Part shown: piece by piece, positions 1-5,802 of the stretch | Layout of the letters: every line of letters begins with the position of its first letter | Numbering within the stretch: position 1 is the first letter of the stretch | NCBI GenBank assembly: GCA_947565265.1 | Contig: CANOFK010000083.1 | Coordinates: forward strand, 1 to 6,111 | Direction of reading: 5' to 3' | Source: an uncultured Clostridia bacterium | GTDB lineage: Bacteria; Bacillota; Clostridia; Oscillospirales; Acutalibacteraceae | Length of the DNA stretch: 6,111 bases | Notes under the pieces: generated by a model | The model's database searches: none | Told to the model about the DNA's origin: nothing | The model's input: the letters and a program-made list of their open reading frames with translations, nothing else | Translations under genes and position numbers: made by a program

Positions 1-762
1 GGACACGGAAATGATGGTGCCCACGCCGTCGATATAGAAGAAATACGCCAGGATAAACAGGAAGATGTGCTTTTGGGAGAAGATATCCTTGGCGGTGTGC
101 AGCAGGTTGGAGAGGGTGGAACGCACCAGCCCCTTTTGCGCCTGGATGTAATGGATTTGCCGGACATTGCGCAGGAAGGGGATACTGAACACAGCCCACC
201 ACAGGCTGGTAAGCACAATAACCAGCTTAAAGGCCAACATATTGTCCATACCCATCACAAACAGGAGGATGATGGACAGGATGAAGGGGATGGTGCTGCC
301 GCCGATGTACCCCATGGCGTACCCCCAGGAGGAAACCCGGTCCATGCGCTCGGTGGTGGTCACATCGGTGAGGAAGGAGTCATAGAACAGGCAGGAGCCG
401 GAGAAACCGATGTGGGAGATTACATAGCCCACCAGCAGCATCCGGTACTCGCTGAACAGGGCGCTGGCCAGGGTGAACAGCACCCCGATGGCCAGAAAGG
501 CCGCGAAAAGCCGCATTTTGTGGCCTTTGTGGTCTGCCAGAGCCCCCAGAACCGGGGCCAGGATGGCCACCACGAAGGTGGAAATGGACGTGCCGTAGGA
601 TCAGAGCACCAGGTTATCGGCCCCGTTTGCCTGGCAGACGCTGCCAAAATAAATGGGGAAGATGACCGCCAGGATATTGGTGGCGTACACGGAGTTGGCC
701 CAATCGTACAGGATCCAGCTTTTTTCGGTCTTGGTGAATTTTTTCTCGTTGGTTTTTGCCAT
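1..762 (-). pseudogene. UMF1/Atg22-like MFS transporter with in-frame TGA, C-terminus beyond window
   Basis: The reading frame from ATG at 762 gives 254 codons to the window edge. It translates as a UMF1-type major facilitator, a predicted inner-membrane permease of unknown substrate related to Atg22. Hallmarks are the N-terminal WILYDWANSVYATNI (codons 16-30), the APVLGALAD loop after TM2 (about 69-77), YDSFLTDVT with the GYIGG motif in the middle, and AYFFYIDGVGTI at the start of the second half. About seven hydrophobic segments are visible, out of the 12 usual for a family of roughly 420-450 residues. Codon 54 (bases 603-601) is TGA, inside VL*SYGTSIS, where relatives typically have Trp; TGG to TGA is one substitution. 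No other stop occurs up to the edge, so the lesion is recent or is a sequence error. The SD-like AAAGGGG lies about 8 nt before the ATG. The next in-frame ATG is codon 83, too late to restore the first two membrane segments. The family call is firm; pseudogene status depends on that one base. Confidence 0.75.
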
Positions 763-769
763 GCGGCAA

Positions 770-820
770 CACCCCTTTCCCTTATATGATTACATATTTT
801 GGACAAAAAAGCAAGGGGTG
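770..820 (-). repeat. Inverted repeat whose inner arm covers the transporter ribosome binding site
   Basis: The 8-base arm CACCCCTT (minus strand, 820-813) is perfectly complementary to AAGGGGTG (777-770), with a 35-base AT-rich loop between them. The second arm contains the Shine-Dalgarno sequence of the transporter gene. RNA reading through from mtaB would contain both arms and could hide the SD. RNA started inside the loop would contain only the second. This is inference from pairing alone. Confidence 0.4.
787..814 (-). promoter_or_regulatory. Possible promoter for the transporter gene
   Basis: The only AT-rich stretch between mtaB and the transporter holds TTGCTT (814-809) and, 16 bp further on, TAATCA (792-787). 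An alternative -10 is TATAAG (786-781). The match to sigma-A boxes is modest and the call is tentative. Any start here would give a short leader of roughly 15-25 nt. Confidence 0.35.
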
Positions 821-831
821 ATAAGAATTTT

Positions 832-2133
832 TTATTCAAAAGCCGGTTCTGTTAGCTGGCCTATACAGAATTCCTCCTCCACGCCGGTGAGCAGGACCGG
901 CAGCAGGCGGCCGGAAAGGTCTACGGGGCTTGGCACCCGCACCGGGGTGTAGTTGGCGGTACAGCCCTCATACAGGCCGGGGGCGCAGGGGCGCTCGAAG
1001 AGTACCGCCTCCCGGCGGCCCAACTGGCAGGCAAAGAAAGCCTGCCGGGTTTCGCGGGCAACGGCCTGCATCTGGCGGCTGCGGGTTTCTTTTTCGGCGG
1101 CGCTGACCTGCTGGGGCAGGCGGTCGGCCACGGTGCCGGGGCGGCGGGAGTAGGCGAACACGTGCACCTTTGCGAAGGCCAGCTCCCGGGCAAAGGCCAG
1201 GGAGGCGGCAAACTCCTCCGGGGTTTCGCCGGGAAAGCCCACCATGATGTCGGTGGTAATGGCACAGTTGGGGAAGGCCTCCCGCAGGCGGGTGGCGATC
1301 TCCCGGTAATCACCGGCGGTGTAGTGGCGGTTCATGCGCCGGAGGGTGGTGGTGCAGCCGCTTTGCAGGGACAGGTGGAACTGGGGGCAAAGCTTAGGCT
1401 GGGCCTGCATACGGGCTATGACCGCCGGGGTGAGCCGCTCCGGCTCCAGGGAGCCCAGGCGGATGCGGGCGATGCCGGGGATGGTACAGGCAGCCTCTAC
1501 GGCGTCGCACAGGGCCAGGCCCAGATCCTGGCCATAGGCGGGCAGGTTGATGCCGGTGAGTACCACCTCCTGATAGCCGGCCGCAGCCAGGCCGGCCACC
1601 TCGGCGGCAATATCCCCCACAGGCTTGGAACGCACCCGGCCCCGGGCAAAGGGGATGATGCAGTAGGCGCAGTAGCGCTCGCAGCCGTCCTGGATCTTCA
1701 GGAAGGCCCGTGTGTGGCCGCTTAGGCCCCGGACAGCCATAGGCTCGAAGGCCTCGCCCTTTTGGTGGGGGGCAATGTCCACAATGCGCTGCCCCTGGGC
1801 CAGGAACTGGCGGATGTGTTCCCCCAGCCCGGCCCGGCCGGCGTTGCCCAGCACAATGTCGGCCTCGGAAAGGGCGGCGGCTTGCTTGGGGAATGCCTGG
1901 GGCCAGCAGCCGGTAAGCACAGCCACCGCGCCGGGGTTCTGGCGTTTCAGCCGGCGCAGGGCCTGGCGGGCTTTCTGGTCGCTTTGGGCGGTGACGGTAC
2001 AGGAATTGACCACCACCACGTCCGCGGGCCCCTCCCCGGCGGGAAGGAACCCCTGTTGCAGCAGGACCTCCCGCATCACCTCGGTTTCATACTGGTTGAC
2101 CTTGCAGCCCAGGGTGAAAAACTTTACTGTCAT
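832..2133 (-). CDS. mtaB: tRNA (N6-threonylcarbamoyladenosine(37)-C2)-methylthiotransferase MtaB
   Basis: A 433-residue radical-SAM methylthiotransferase of the MiaB/RimO/MtaB family. MtaB converts t6A37 to ms2t6A37 in ANN-decoding tRNAs in the cytoplasm, improving decoding accuracy. The N-terminal MTTase domain carries the three auxiliary-cluster cysteines C10 (TLGCKVNQYE), C45 (NSCTVT) and C76 (TGCWPQ). The radical-SAM triad is C151, C155 and C158 in GCERYCAYCIIPFARG. HLSLQSG (253-259) and TDIMVGFPGET (294-304) are further family motifs. A TRAM-like RNA-binding tail occupies about 373-428. The KVNQYE form after the first Cys and the overall length fit MtaB (YqeV) better than MiaB or RimO. 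GAGGTG sits 5 nt before the ATG, supporting the start. The gene ends in TAA. It lies 163 bp downstream of ectB on the same strand with no clear terminator between, so it may be cotranscribed. GCWPQ replaces the more usual GCYAQ but keeps the cysteine. Confidence 0.95.
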   Translation of the reverse strand: MTVKFFTLGCKVNQYETEVMREVLLQQGFLPAGEGPADVVVVNSCTVTAQSDQKARQALRRLKRQNPGAVAVLTGCWPQAFPKQAAALSEADIVLGNAGRAGLGEHIRQFLAQGQRIVDIAPHQKGEAFEPMAVRGLSGHTRAFLKIQDGCERYCAYCIIPFARGRVRSKPVGDIAAEVAGLAAAGYQEVVLTGINLPAYGQDLGLALCDAVEAACTIPGIARIRLGSLEPERLTPAVIARMQAQPKLCPQFHLSLQSGCTTTLRRMNRHYTAGDYREIATRLREAFPNCAITTDIMVGFPGETPEEFAASLAFARELAFAKVHVFAYSRRPGTVADRLPQQVSAAEKETRSRQMQAVARETRQAFFACQLGRREAVLFERPCAPGLYEGCTANYTPVRVPSPVDLSGRLLPVLLTGVEEEFCIGQLTEPAFE

Positions 2134-2174
2134 AAAGGCACCTCACAAAAATCATAACGGCAACAGGGGGACGG

Positions 2175-2199
2175 GGCGCCATGCCGGCACAGTGGCGCC
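2175..2199. repeat. GGCGCCA inverted repeat upstream of mtaB
   Basis: GGCGCCA (2175-2181) and TGGCGCC (2193-2199) are perfect 7-bp arms around an 11-base loop that itself contains the palindrome TGCCGGCA. On the mtaB strand it lies about 40 nt before the mtaB start. The loop is followed by C-rich sequence rather than T, so it is not a typical intrinsic terminator. Confidence 0.6.
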
Positions 2200-2210
2200 A
2201 CATTCCAAAC

Positions 2211-2251
2211 AGCGGACGGGCCTGATCCCGATGGGGATAGAACCGTCCGCT
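2211..2251. repeat. Long two-tier palindrome in the ectB-mtaB spacer
   Basis: AGCGGACGG (2211-2219) pairs perfectly with CCGTCCGCT (2243-2251). Inside, ATCCC (2225-2229) pairs with GGGAT (2234-2238) around a GATG loop. The result is a 9-bp outer and 5-bp inner stem. CCA/TGG pairs can extend the outer stem past a small bulge. It is nearly symmetric, so it would fold in RNA of either strand. It could be a weak terminator, an RNA-processing or stability element, or a copy of a genome-wide palindromic repeat. The pairing is certain, the role unknown. Confidence 0.7.
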
Positions 2252-2296
2252 TGGTTTACTGCTGCCTGGGATTGGCCGGCCCACAGGGACCGGTTA

Positions 2297-3580
2297 TTAC
2301 GCCAATACCGTTTCTTTGACCGCGCTTTCCAGAATCTCCAGCCCCTGGCGCAGGGTTTCTTCCTCGATGATCAGGGGGGGCATGACCTTGACCACGGTGT
2401 TGCCCCGGCCGACCCGCTCTACAATGAGCCCCTGCCGGAAGGCGGCATCCAGGACCCGCTTGCTGGCTGTGCCGGGGGCCTGGCCGCCGTCGCAGCCGGC
2501 CAGGTCGACGCCCCACACAAAGCCCACGCCCCGGGTGGTGATCTTCTCCGGCGCCAGGGCGGTGATCCGCTCCATGGCCCCGGCTAGGATTTTTTCCTGG
2601 CTGCGCACCCGTTCCTCCACCTTCTCGTTGAGCATCAGCTCCAGCCCGGCCTTTGCCGCTACCATAGACAGTTGGTAGCCCCGGAAGGTGCCGTTGTGCT
2701 CGCCGGGCTCCCAGACGTCCAGCGCGGGCTTGATGAGCACCAGCGCGAAGGGCATACCGTAGCCGCCAATGGACTTGGACTGGGTGACAATGTCCGGCAC
2801 AATGCCCGCCCGCTGGAAGGAGAAGAACCAGCCGGTACGGGCGCAGCCTACCTGCACGTCGTCCACGATCAGCAAAATGTCGTGACGGTCGCACAGGGCC
2901 CGGAGATCTTGCAGGTACGGAACAGGCAGGGGGTAGATGCCCCCGTCCGCCTGGGTGGTTTCCAAAATAATGGCGGCGGGTTTCTCGACGCCGGAGTGGT
3001 CGTCGGTAAGCAGGGTTTCCATATACCGGATGGTGTCCAGTTCCGGGAACATATAGGGGGCGGGTATATGGGTAACATGGCCCAAAGGCACCCCGGCCCC
3101 CGCCCGGCTGGCGGCGTCGGTGGTCAGGGCAATGGAGCCCAAAGTCATGCCGTGGAAGGCGCCCATCAGCGCAAAAATGCCCGGACGCTTTTTGACCTTG
3201 CGGGCCAGTTTTAAGGCGGCCTCTACGGCGTTGGTGCCGGTAGGGCCGGGGAATTGCAGCTTATAATCCAGCCCCCGGGGTTTGAGCACGTTCTCCTCAT
3301 AGAACTGGATGAAGTCCCGCTTGGGCTGGGTGTACATATCCAACGCGTGCATGACGCCGTTGCTTTGCAGGTACTCCACCAGCCTGTCCCGAATGAAGGG
3401 GGGGTTGTGGCCGTAGTTCAGCGCGCCTGCGCCGCAGAAAAAGTCGATATACGCTTTGCCGCCTTCGTCATAGAGGAAGGGGCCTTGGGCGGTGGTGAAT
3501 ACCGCCGGGAAGTTGCGGCAATAGGAACGCACCTCCGACTCGTAGGTTTCAAAAGCCTGGGTGTTTTGCGTAGGGCACAT
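2297..3580 (-). CDS. ectB: EctB-type diaminobutyrate--2-oxoglutarate transaminase
   Basis: A 427-residue class-III PLP-dependent aminotransferase, the usual length for EctB. The known family reaction moves an amino group between glutamate and aspartate 4-semialdehyde, giving L-2,4-diaminobutyrate and 2-oxoglutarate. EctB signatures are ESEVRSYCRNFPAVF (14-28), GAGALNYGHNP (50-60), FPGPTGTNAVEAALKLAR (110-127), AFHGMTLGS (141-149), IVDDVQVGCARTGWFF (238-253), SKSIGGYGMP with predicted PLP lysine K269, and EHNGTFRG (294-301). D240 is the expected pyridine-nitrogen aspartate. ATG at 3580 is chosen because AAAGGA (3594-3589) lies 8 nt upstream. The in-frame ATG at 3589 overlaps that site, and a still longer frame starting with TTG at 3703 has no SD. 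The gene ends TAA TAA. No ectA or ectC is adjacent, so ectoine synthesis is not supported here; diaminobutyrate supply for another product, or the reverse catabolic reaction, is possible. Family confidence is high, physiological role uncertain. Confidence 0.93.
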   Translation of the reverse strand: MCPTQNTQAFETYESEVRSYCRNFPAVFTTAQGPFLYDEGGKAYIDFFCGAGALNYGHNPPFIRDRLVEYLQSNGVMHALDMYTQPKRDFIQFYEENVLKPRGLDYKLQFPGPTGTNAVEAALKLARKVKKRPGIFALMGAFHGMTLGSIALTTDAASRAGAGVPLGHVTHIPAPYMFPELDTIRYMETLLTDDHSGVEKPAAIILETTQADGGIYPLPVPYLQDLRALCDRHDILLIVDDVQVGCARTGWFFSFQRAGIVPDIVTQSKSIGGYGMPFALVLIKPALDVWEPGEHNGTFRGYQLSMVAAKAGLELMLNEKVEERVRSQEKILAGAMERITALAPEKITTRGVGFVWGVDLAGCDGGQAPGTASKRVLDAAFRQGLIVERVGRGNTVVKVMPPLIIEEETLRQGLEILESAVKETVLA

Positions 3581-3733
3581 AGTTACCATCCTTTCTACCA
3601 CGGGAGCTGCCCGTGATTCAGCGATCAACGCCCGGAAAGCCTGGGGCTTGGGCCGGACGGGGCTGTTCGCCCAACCCGGAAAGGCCGGGTGGGCCAGCGG
3701 CAAGGGCCAATGGGTTTCCGTTATTTTGGCCTG
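3581..3733 (-). promoter_or_regulatory. Structured 5' leader of the ectB-like gene
   Basis: About 150 nt lie between the probable transcription start and the ATG, and contain four consecutive hairpins on the minus strand. The first is GGCCAA/TTGGCC (3731-3726 with 3710-3705), at the very 5' end. The second is CCCACCCGG/CCGGGTTGGG around CCTTT (3693-3670), 9 bp with one bulge. The third pairs GTCCGG with CCGGGC and then AAGCC with GGCTT around CCA (about 3657-3629). The fourth is CACGGG/CCCGTG around CAGCT (3615-3599), ending 4 nt before the SD. GCTG before the last hairpin could instead pair with its CAGC, giving an alternative fold. I do not recognise a known riboswitch or T-box. The sequence could be a cis-regulatory RNA or simply GC-rich pairing. 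Confidence 0.4.
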
Positions 3734-3739
3734 GACTGT

Positions 3740-3768
3740 ATTTTAGCACATTTCGCCGGGAAAGGGAA
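3740..3768 (-). promoter_or_regulatory. Probable sigma-A promoter of the ectB unit
   Basis: TAAAAT (3745-3740) is a 5-of-6 match to the -10 box and is preceded by TGC, making an extended -10. At 17 bp upstream, TTCCCT (3768-3763) is a weak -35. The region is AT-rich compared with its surroundings and follows the terminator of the previous unit, as expected of a promoter. Start would be near 3733. Confidence 0.55.
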
Positions 3769-3834
3769 GGGGCTGGAAGAAAGTTTACAAAATACTTGCC
3801 GGGCGGAGAAGGCCCGGCTGGGGGAGCGCCTGCC

Positions 3835-3870
3835 AAAAAGCCCCCCGCCACATGGGGCGGGAGGCTTTTT
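3835..3870 (-). terminator. Rho-independent terminator after the GNAT gene
   Basis: On the minus strand AAAAAGCC (3870-3863) pairs with GGCTTTTT (3842-3835). A GC-rich middle stem (CCCGCC with GGCGGG, one mismatch below it) lies between them, with a 6-base loop at 3855-3850. The transcript ends in five U. It starts 15 bases after the GNAT stop codon. The A and T tracts flank the stem on both sides, so it could act on either strand, though no plus-strand gene needs it. Confidence 0.9.
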
Positions 3871-3885
3871 GTGTGGGTATCCGGT

Positions 3886-4392
3886 TTACGGGCGCCGGGT
3901 GTCGAAGAAGAACACATCCCCTGGCGTGCCGTCCGCGTAGGCGGCGTCGGGCCGGCTTTCCAGCCGGTAGGTACCATGGGTATAGGCCCCGACCACATGA
4001 TCCCAGAACCCTACCGAGGGCAGGTTTTTGGGGTGGCGCTTTAGCTGCCAGGTGCCCTGGAAACGGTGGAATAGCTGCTGGGCAGCCCAGGAGCCCAGGC
4101 CGCAGCGGCGGTACTTGTGCATCACAAAAAACTCGGACATACAGTAGTCGGTCTTGCCGCATTCGGGGTAATCGTTTACCATGGCGAACCCTGCCAGTTG
4201 GCCGTCCGCCTTTAGGAAGAAAGGCCAGCGGCCCTCCTCGGTCCAGTAGCTGTCCAGGTAGCTGTAGCCGTACAGGCCCAGGGGGTTCACGTCGGAAAGC
4301 TCGTACTGGGAGAACTCGTAGAGGTATTTCTCCAGCAGGTTGCGCAGGATCTCTTTCTCATATTCTTTGACGGGGATCAATTCAAAACCCAT
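3886..4392 (-). CDS. GNAT-family N-acetyltransferase
   Basis: A 168-residue predicted cytoplasmic acetyl-CoA-dependent acyltransferase. The N-terminal half includes WPFFLKADGQLAGFAMV (56-72), the usual beta strands 2-4. The acetyl-CoA pyrophosphate loop follows as YRRCGLGSWAAQQLF (94-108), matching R-x-x-G-x-G with R95, G98 and G100. It ends near GDVFFFDTRRP. It resembles small uncharacterised GNAT proteins often labelled predicted acetyltransferase; the substrate cannot be deduced. It is not convincingly EctA, despite lying next to an ectB-like gene, because a terminator separates the two and no EctA signature is evident. ATG at 4392 is chosen because AAAGGAG (4407-4401) lies 8 nt before it; a GTG at 4401 overlaps that SD and would add three residues. 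The SD lies in the last codons of the amidase gene and the ATG is 5 nt after its stop, so translation is probably coupled. The gene ends TAA and is followed by a strong terminator. Confidence 0.9.
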   Translation of the reverse strand: MGFELIPVKEYEKEILRNLLEKYLYEFSQYELSDVNPLGLYGYSYLDSYWTEEGRWPFFLKADGQLAGFAMVNDYPECGKTDYCMSEFFVMHKYRRCGLGSWAAQQLFHRFQGTWQLKRHPKNLPSVGFWDHVVGAYTHGTYRLESRPDAAYADGTPGDVFFFDTRRP

Positions 4393-4397
4393 CTTGC

Positions 4398-5756
4398 TCA
4401 CTCCTTTGTATGGACAGTGTCATATATCTTCTGCGAGGCGCCATACAGGGACAGGCCCGCATCCAGGGCGCTGCCGGCCTGGGCCGCGGCCAGGCGCTTG
4501 TTTACCTGGGCGGCGATATCCCCGTGGCGGTTGTACAGGTACTCTCCGGGGCAGGACTTATCCGCGAACCAGCGGTGTACGGTCATGTTTTGGCGGCTGA
4601 CCTGCCCGATGAGGGAGGGGTCCCCCTGCCACCGCAGTTGGGTGATGCCGTTGCGCTGGCAGATGTCCGTGACCAGGTCGATCAGGGCTTCGTATGCCTG
4701 GGAGGACACCGGCCACAGGGGGCCGCCGCCGTTGTTGGCGACCTCGATGGTAACGGCCCGGTTGTCGTTGGAGGAGGAGGAACTGCACCAGGAGCGGTTG
4801 CGCTCATCTACATACAGGGCGATGCGCCCGTCGCTGCCAATGGCGTAGTTGCTGCTGGCCTGGCGCTTGGGGTCGGCGAACAGCTCGCCGCACTGCTCTA
4901 CGGTCATGTCCCCGGCCATGCAGTGTATGGTGATGGTGTCGATGCTGTGGTTCCGCCGGCCGGAGTGGTTGGGGGACATCTGCACATAATCGACCAGCTT
5001 GCTGTTGCCCCCCTGGTTTTTGGGGCGGGGTTCCGGCGTGCCCTGGGGCTCCTCCCACTGGGCAAGGGAGCGGTAGGGCTCATAGTAGCCGCGGATGTAC
5101 CCGGCCAACTGGGCCCGGGTAAAGGTGGCCTGGGGATCCAGCCTGTCCGGGCCGGAGTGGCCGGCCATGATCCCGGCCTGCACAGCCCAGTTCATGGCGC
5201 CCTTTGCACTGGGGCTTACCAGAGCCCGGTCGGTAAATCGGTCCAGGTATGTACCCGCAAGCCGGATCTCCTCGCCCAAAGCGTCCTCCCGCAGGCGCTG
5301 GAAGAGCAGGGCCATCTGCTCCCGGCTGACGGCCTCGTCGGGGTAGAAATGCTTATCCTCGGCGCCGCTGTCTATGCCGGCGTTATAGGCCCAGAAAATG
5401 GCCCGGCGCTGGGGATGCCCGGCGATGTCCACCAGGGGGCAGTCCATGCCGGCCACACTGGGGGCGCCGGCCATGGCGTAAAGGACGGCGGCGGCCTGGG
5501 CACGGGTGACGGTTTCATCCGGGCCGAAAGCGCCCTCCTGCAGGGGGGCCATGTAGCCGTTTTCCACGCAATAGCGGATATCCCGCTTTGCCCAGTGGGT
5601 CTGTACGTCCGCAAGGCCCGCCAGGGGGTCGTCGGCCTCAGCGGCGGAGGCGGTGCAGGCGGTAAAAAGCAGGCACAGCATCAGCAGCATGGCAACCAGC
5701 CGGAAACCCGGCCTGCCTACGGGGGCCCGCATATCCCTATGGCTGTATTGGTTCAT
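4398..5756 (-). CDS. Secreted N-acetylmuramoyl-L-alanine amidase with three SLH domains
   Basis: A 452-residue exported cell-wall hydrolase. A basic N-terminus and hydrophobic core (about 19-33) end in FTACTASAAEADD, compatible with signal peptidase I after ASA (38), or less well with lipidation at C34. Three SLH repeats follow: about 48-96 (LADVQTHWAKRDIRYCVENG, FGPDETVTRAQ), 108-154 (FWAYNAGIDSG, FYPDEAVSREQ) and 170-224 (AMNWAVQAGIMAG, LDPQATFTRAQ). These domains anchor proteins to pyruvylated wall polymers. A Pro/Gln/Gly-rich linker (about 236-252) leads to an amidase_2/PGRP domain, about 272-422. Predicted zinc ligands are H278, H394 and C402, with K400 between; the H-x5-K-x-C spacing matches T7 lysozyme. 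The T7 catalytic Tyr46 position aligns by eye with Ser302 (ASSNYAIGSDG). The enzyme should cut between N-acetylmuramic acid and L-alanine. GGAAGG lies 10 nt before the ATG. It follows prfB by 46 bp and is coupled to the GNAT gene. The short tail 423-452 is unassigned. Confidence 0.92.
   Translation of the reverse strand: MNQYSHRDMRAPVGRPGFRLVAMLLMLCLLFTACTASAAEADDPLAGLADVQTHWAKRDIRYCVENGYMAPLQEGAFGPDETVTRAQAAAVLYAMAGAPSVAGMDCPLVDIAGHPQRRAIFWAYNAGIDSGAEDKHFYPDEAVSREQMALLFQRLREDALGEEIRLAGTYLDRFTDRALVSPSAKGAMNWAVQAGIMAGHSGPDRLDPQATFTRAQLAGYIRGYYEPYRSLAQWEEPQGTPEPRPKNQGGNSKLVDYVQMSPNHSGRRNHSIDTITIHCMAGDMTVEQCGELFADPKRQASSNYAIGSDGRIALYVDERNRSWCSSSSSNDNRAVTIEVANNGGGPLWPVSSQAYEALIDLVTDICQRNGITQLRWQGDPSLIGQVSRQNMTVHRWFADKSCPGEYLYNRHGDIAAQVNKRLAAAQAGSALDAGLSLYGASQKIYDTVHTKE
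4401..4407 (-). promoter_or_regulatory. GNAT ribosome binding site inside the amidase gene end
   Basis: AAAGGAG on the minus strand encodes the end of the amidase (T-K-E) and is also the Shine-Dalgarno of the next gene. Spacing to ATG 4392 is 8 nt. It decides the GNAT start and implies coupling of the two genes. Confidence 0.8.
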
Positions 5757-5785
5757 AAAGCATTGACCTTCCGTTTTTTGTAGTG

Positions 5786-5799
5786 GCCCCTGCCGGGGC
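5786..5799. other. Small hairpin in the prfB-amidase gap
   Basis: GCCCC (5786-5790) pairs with GGGGC (5795-5799) around TGCC, 5 bp. On the minus strand it starts 4 nt after the prfB stop but is followed by an A tract, not T, so it is not an intrinsic terminator for prfB. Read-through into the amidase gene is therefore plausible. No promoter is visible in this 46-bp gap. Confidence 0.4.
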
Positions 5800-5802
5800 G
5801 GG

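Larger units (their letters stand above)
2134..2296 (-). other. Spacer between ectB and mtaB, hairpin-rich
   Basis: This 163-bp stretch has no gene. On the minus strand it begins with a second TAA (2296-2294) directly after the ectB stop. A hairpin at 2293-2276 follows, with CCC/GGG and flanking CGG/CCG pairing around TGT. Two stronger inverted repeats come next and are listed separately. None is followed by a proper run of T, so I do not call a terminator. The only -10-like hexamer is TATGAT (2156-2151), but it lacks a -35 and would start transcription almost on the mtaB ribosome binding site. No tRNA or riboswitch I can name is present. Confidence 0.6.

Noticed and set aside
567..603. TGA in the transporter as a selenocysteine codon, with a CCACC/GGTGG hairpin 19 nt downstream resembling a SECIS element.
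   Set aside because: The family position is Trp, not Cys; UMF1 transporters are not known selenoproteins; and a 5-bp hairpin at that distance is expected by chance in such GC-rich DNA.
2134..2156. TATGAT just before mtaB as a promoter.
   Set aside because: It has no -35 partner at 16-18 bp, and its start would fall on the mtaB ribosome binding site.
3581..3703. An N-terminal extension of the ectB frame starting at 3703.
   Set aside because: The codon is TTG with no SD, the extra residues look unlike EctB, and the region is better explained as an untranslated leader; ATG 3580 has a well-spaced AAAGGA.
3886..4392. GNAT gene as ectA, forming an ectoine operon with the ectB-like gene.
   Set aside because: A strong terminator and a separate promoter lie between them, no ectC is present, and the sequence does not show recognisable EctA motifs beyond the general acetyl-CoA loop.
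4410..5783. A 457-codon plus-strand open frame opposite the amidase gene, and similar long plus-strand frames at 67-789 and 1162-1725.
   Set aside because: They lie antisense to clearly homologous minus-strand genes and have low-complexity Gly/Ala/Val-rich translations typical of shadow frames in GC-rich DNA; no family motif is present.
5786..5799. Hairpin after prfB as its terminator.
   Set aside because: Only 5 bp, and followed on the transcribed strand by an A tract instead of T.
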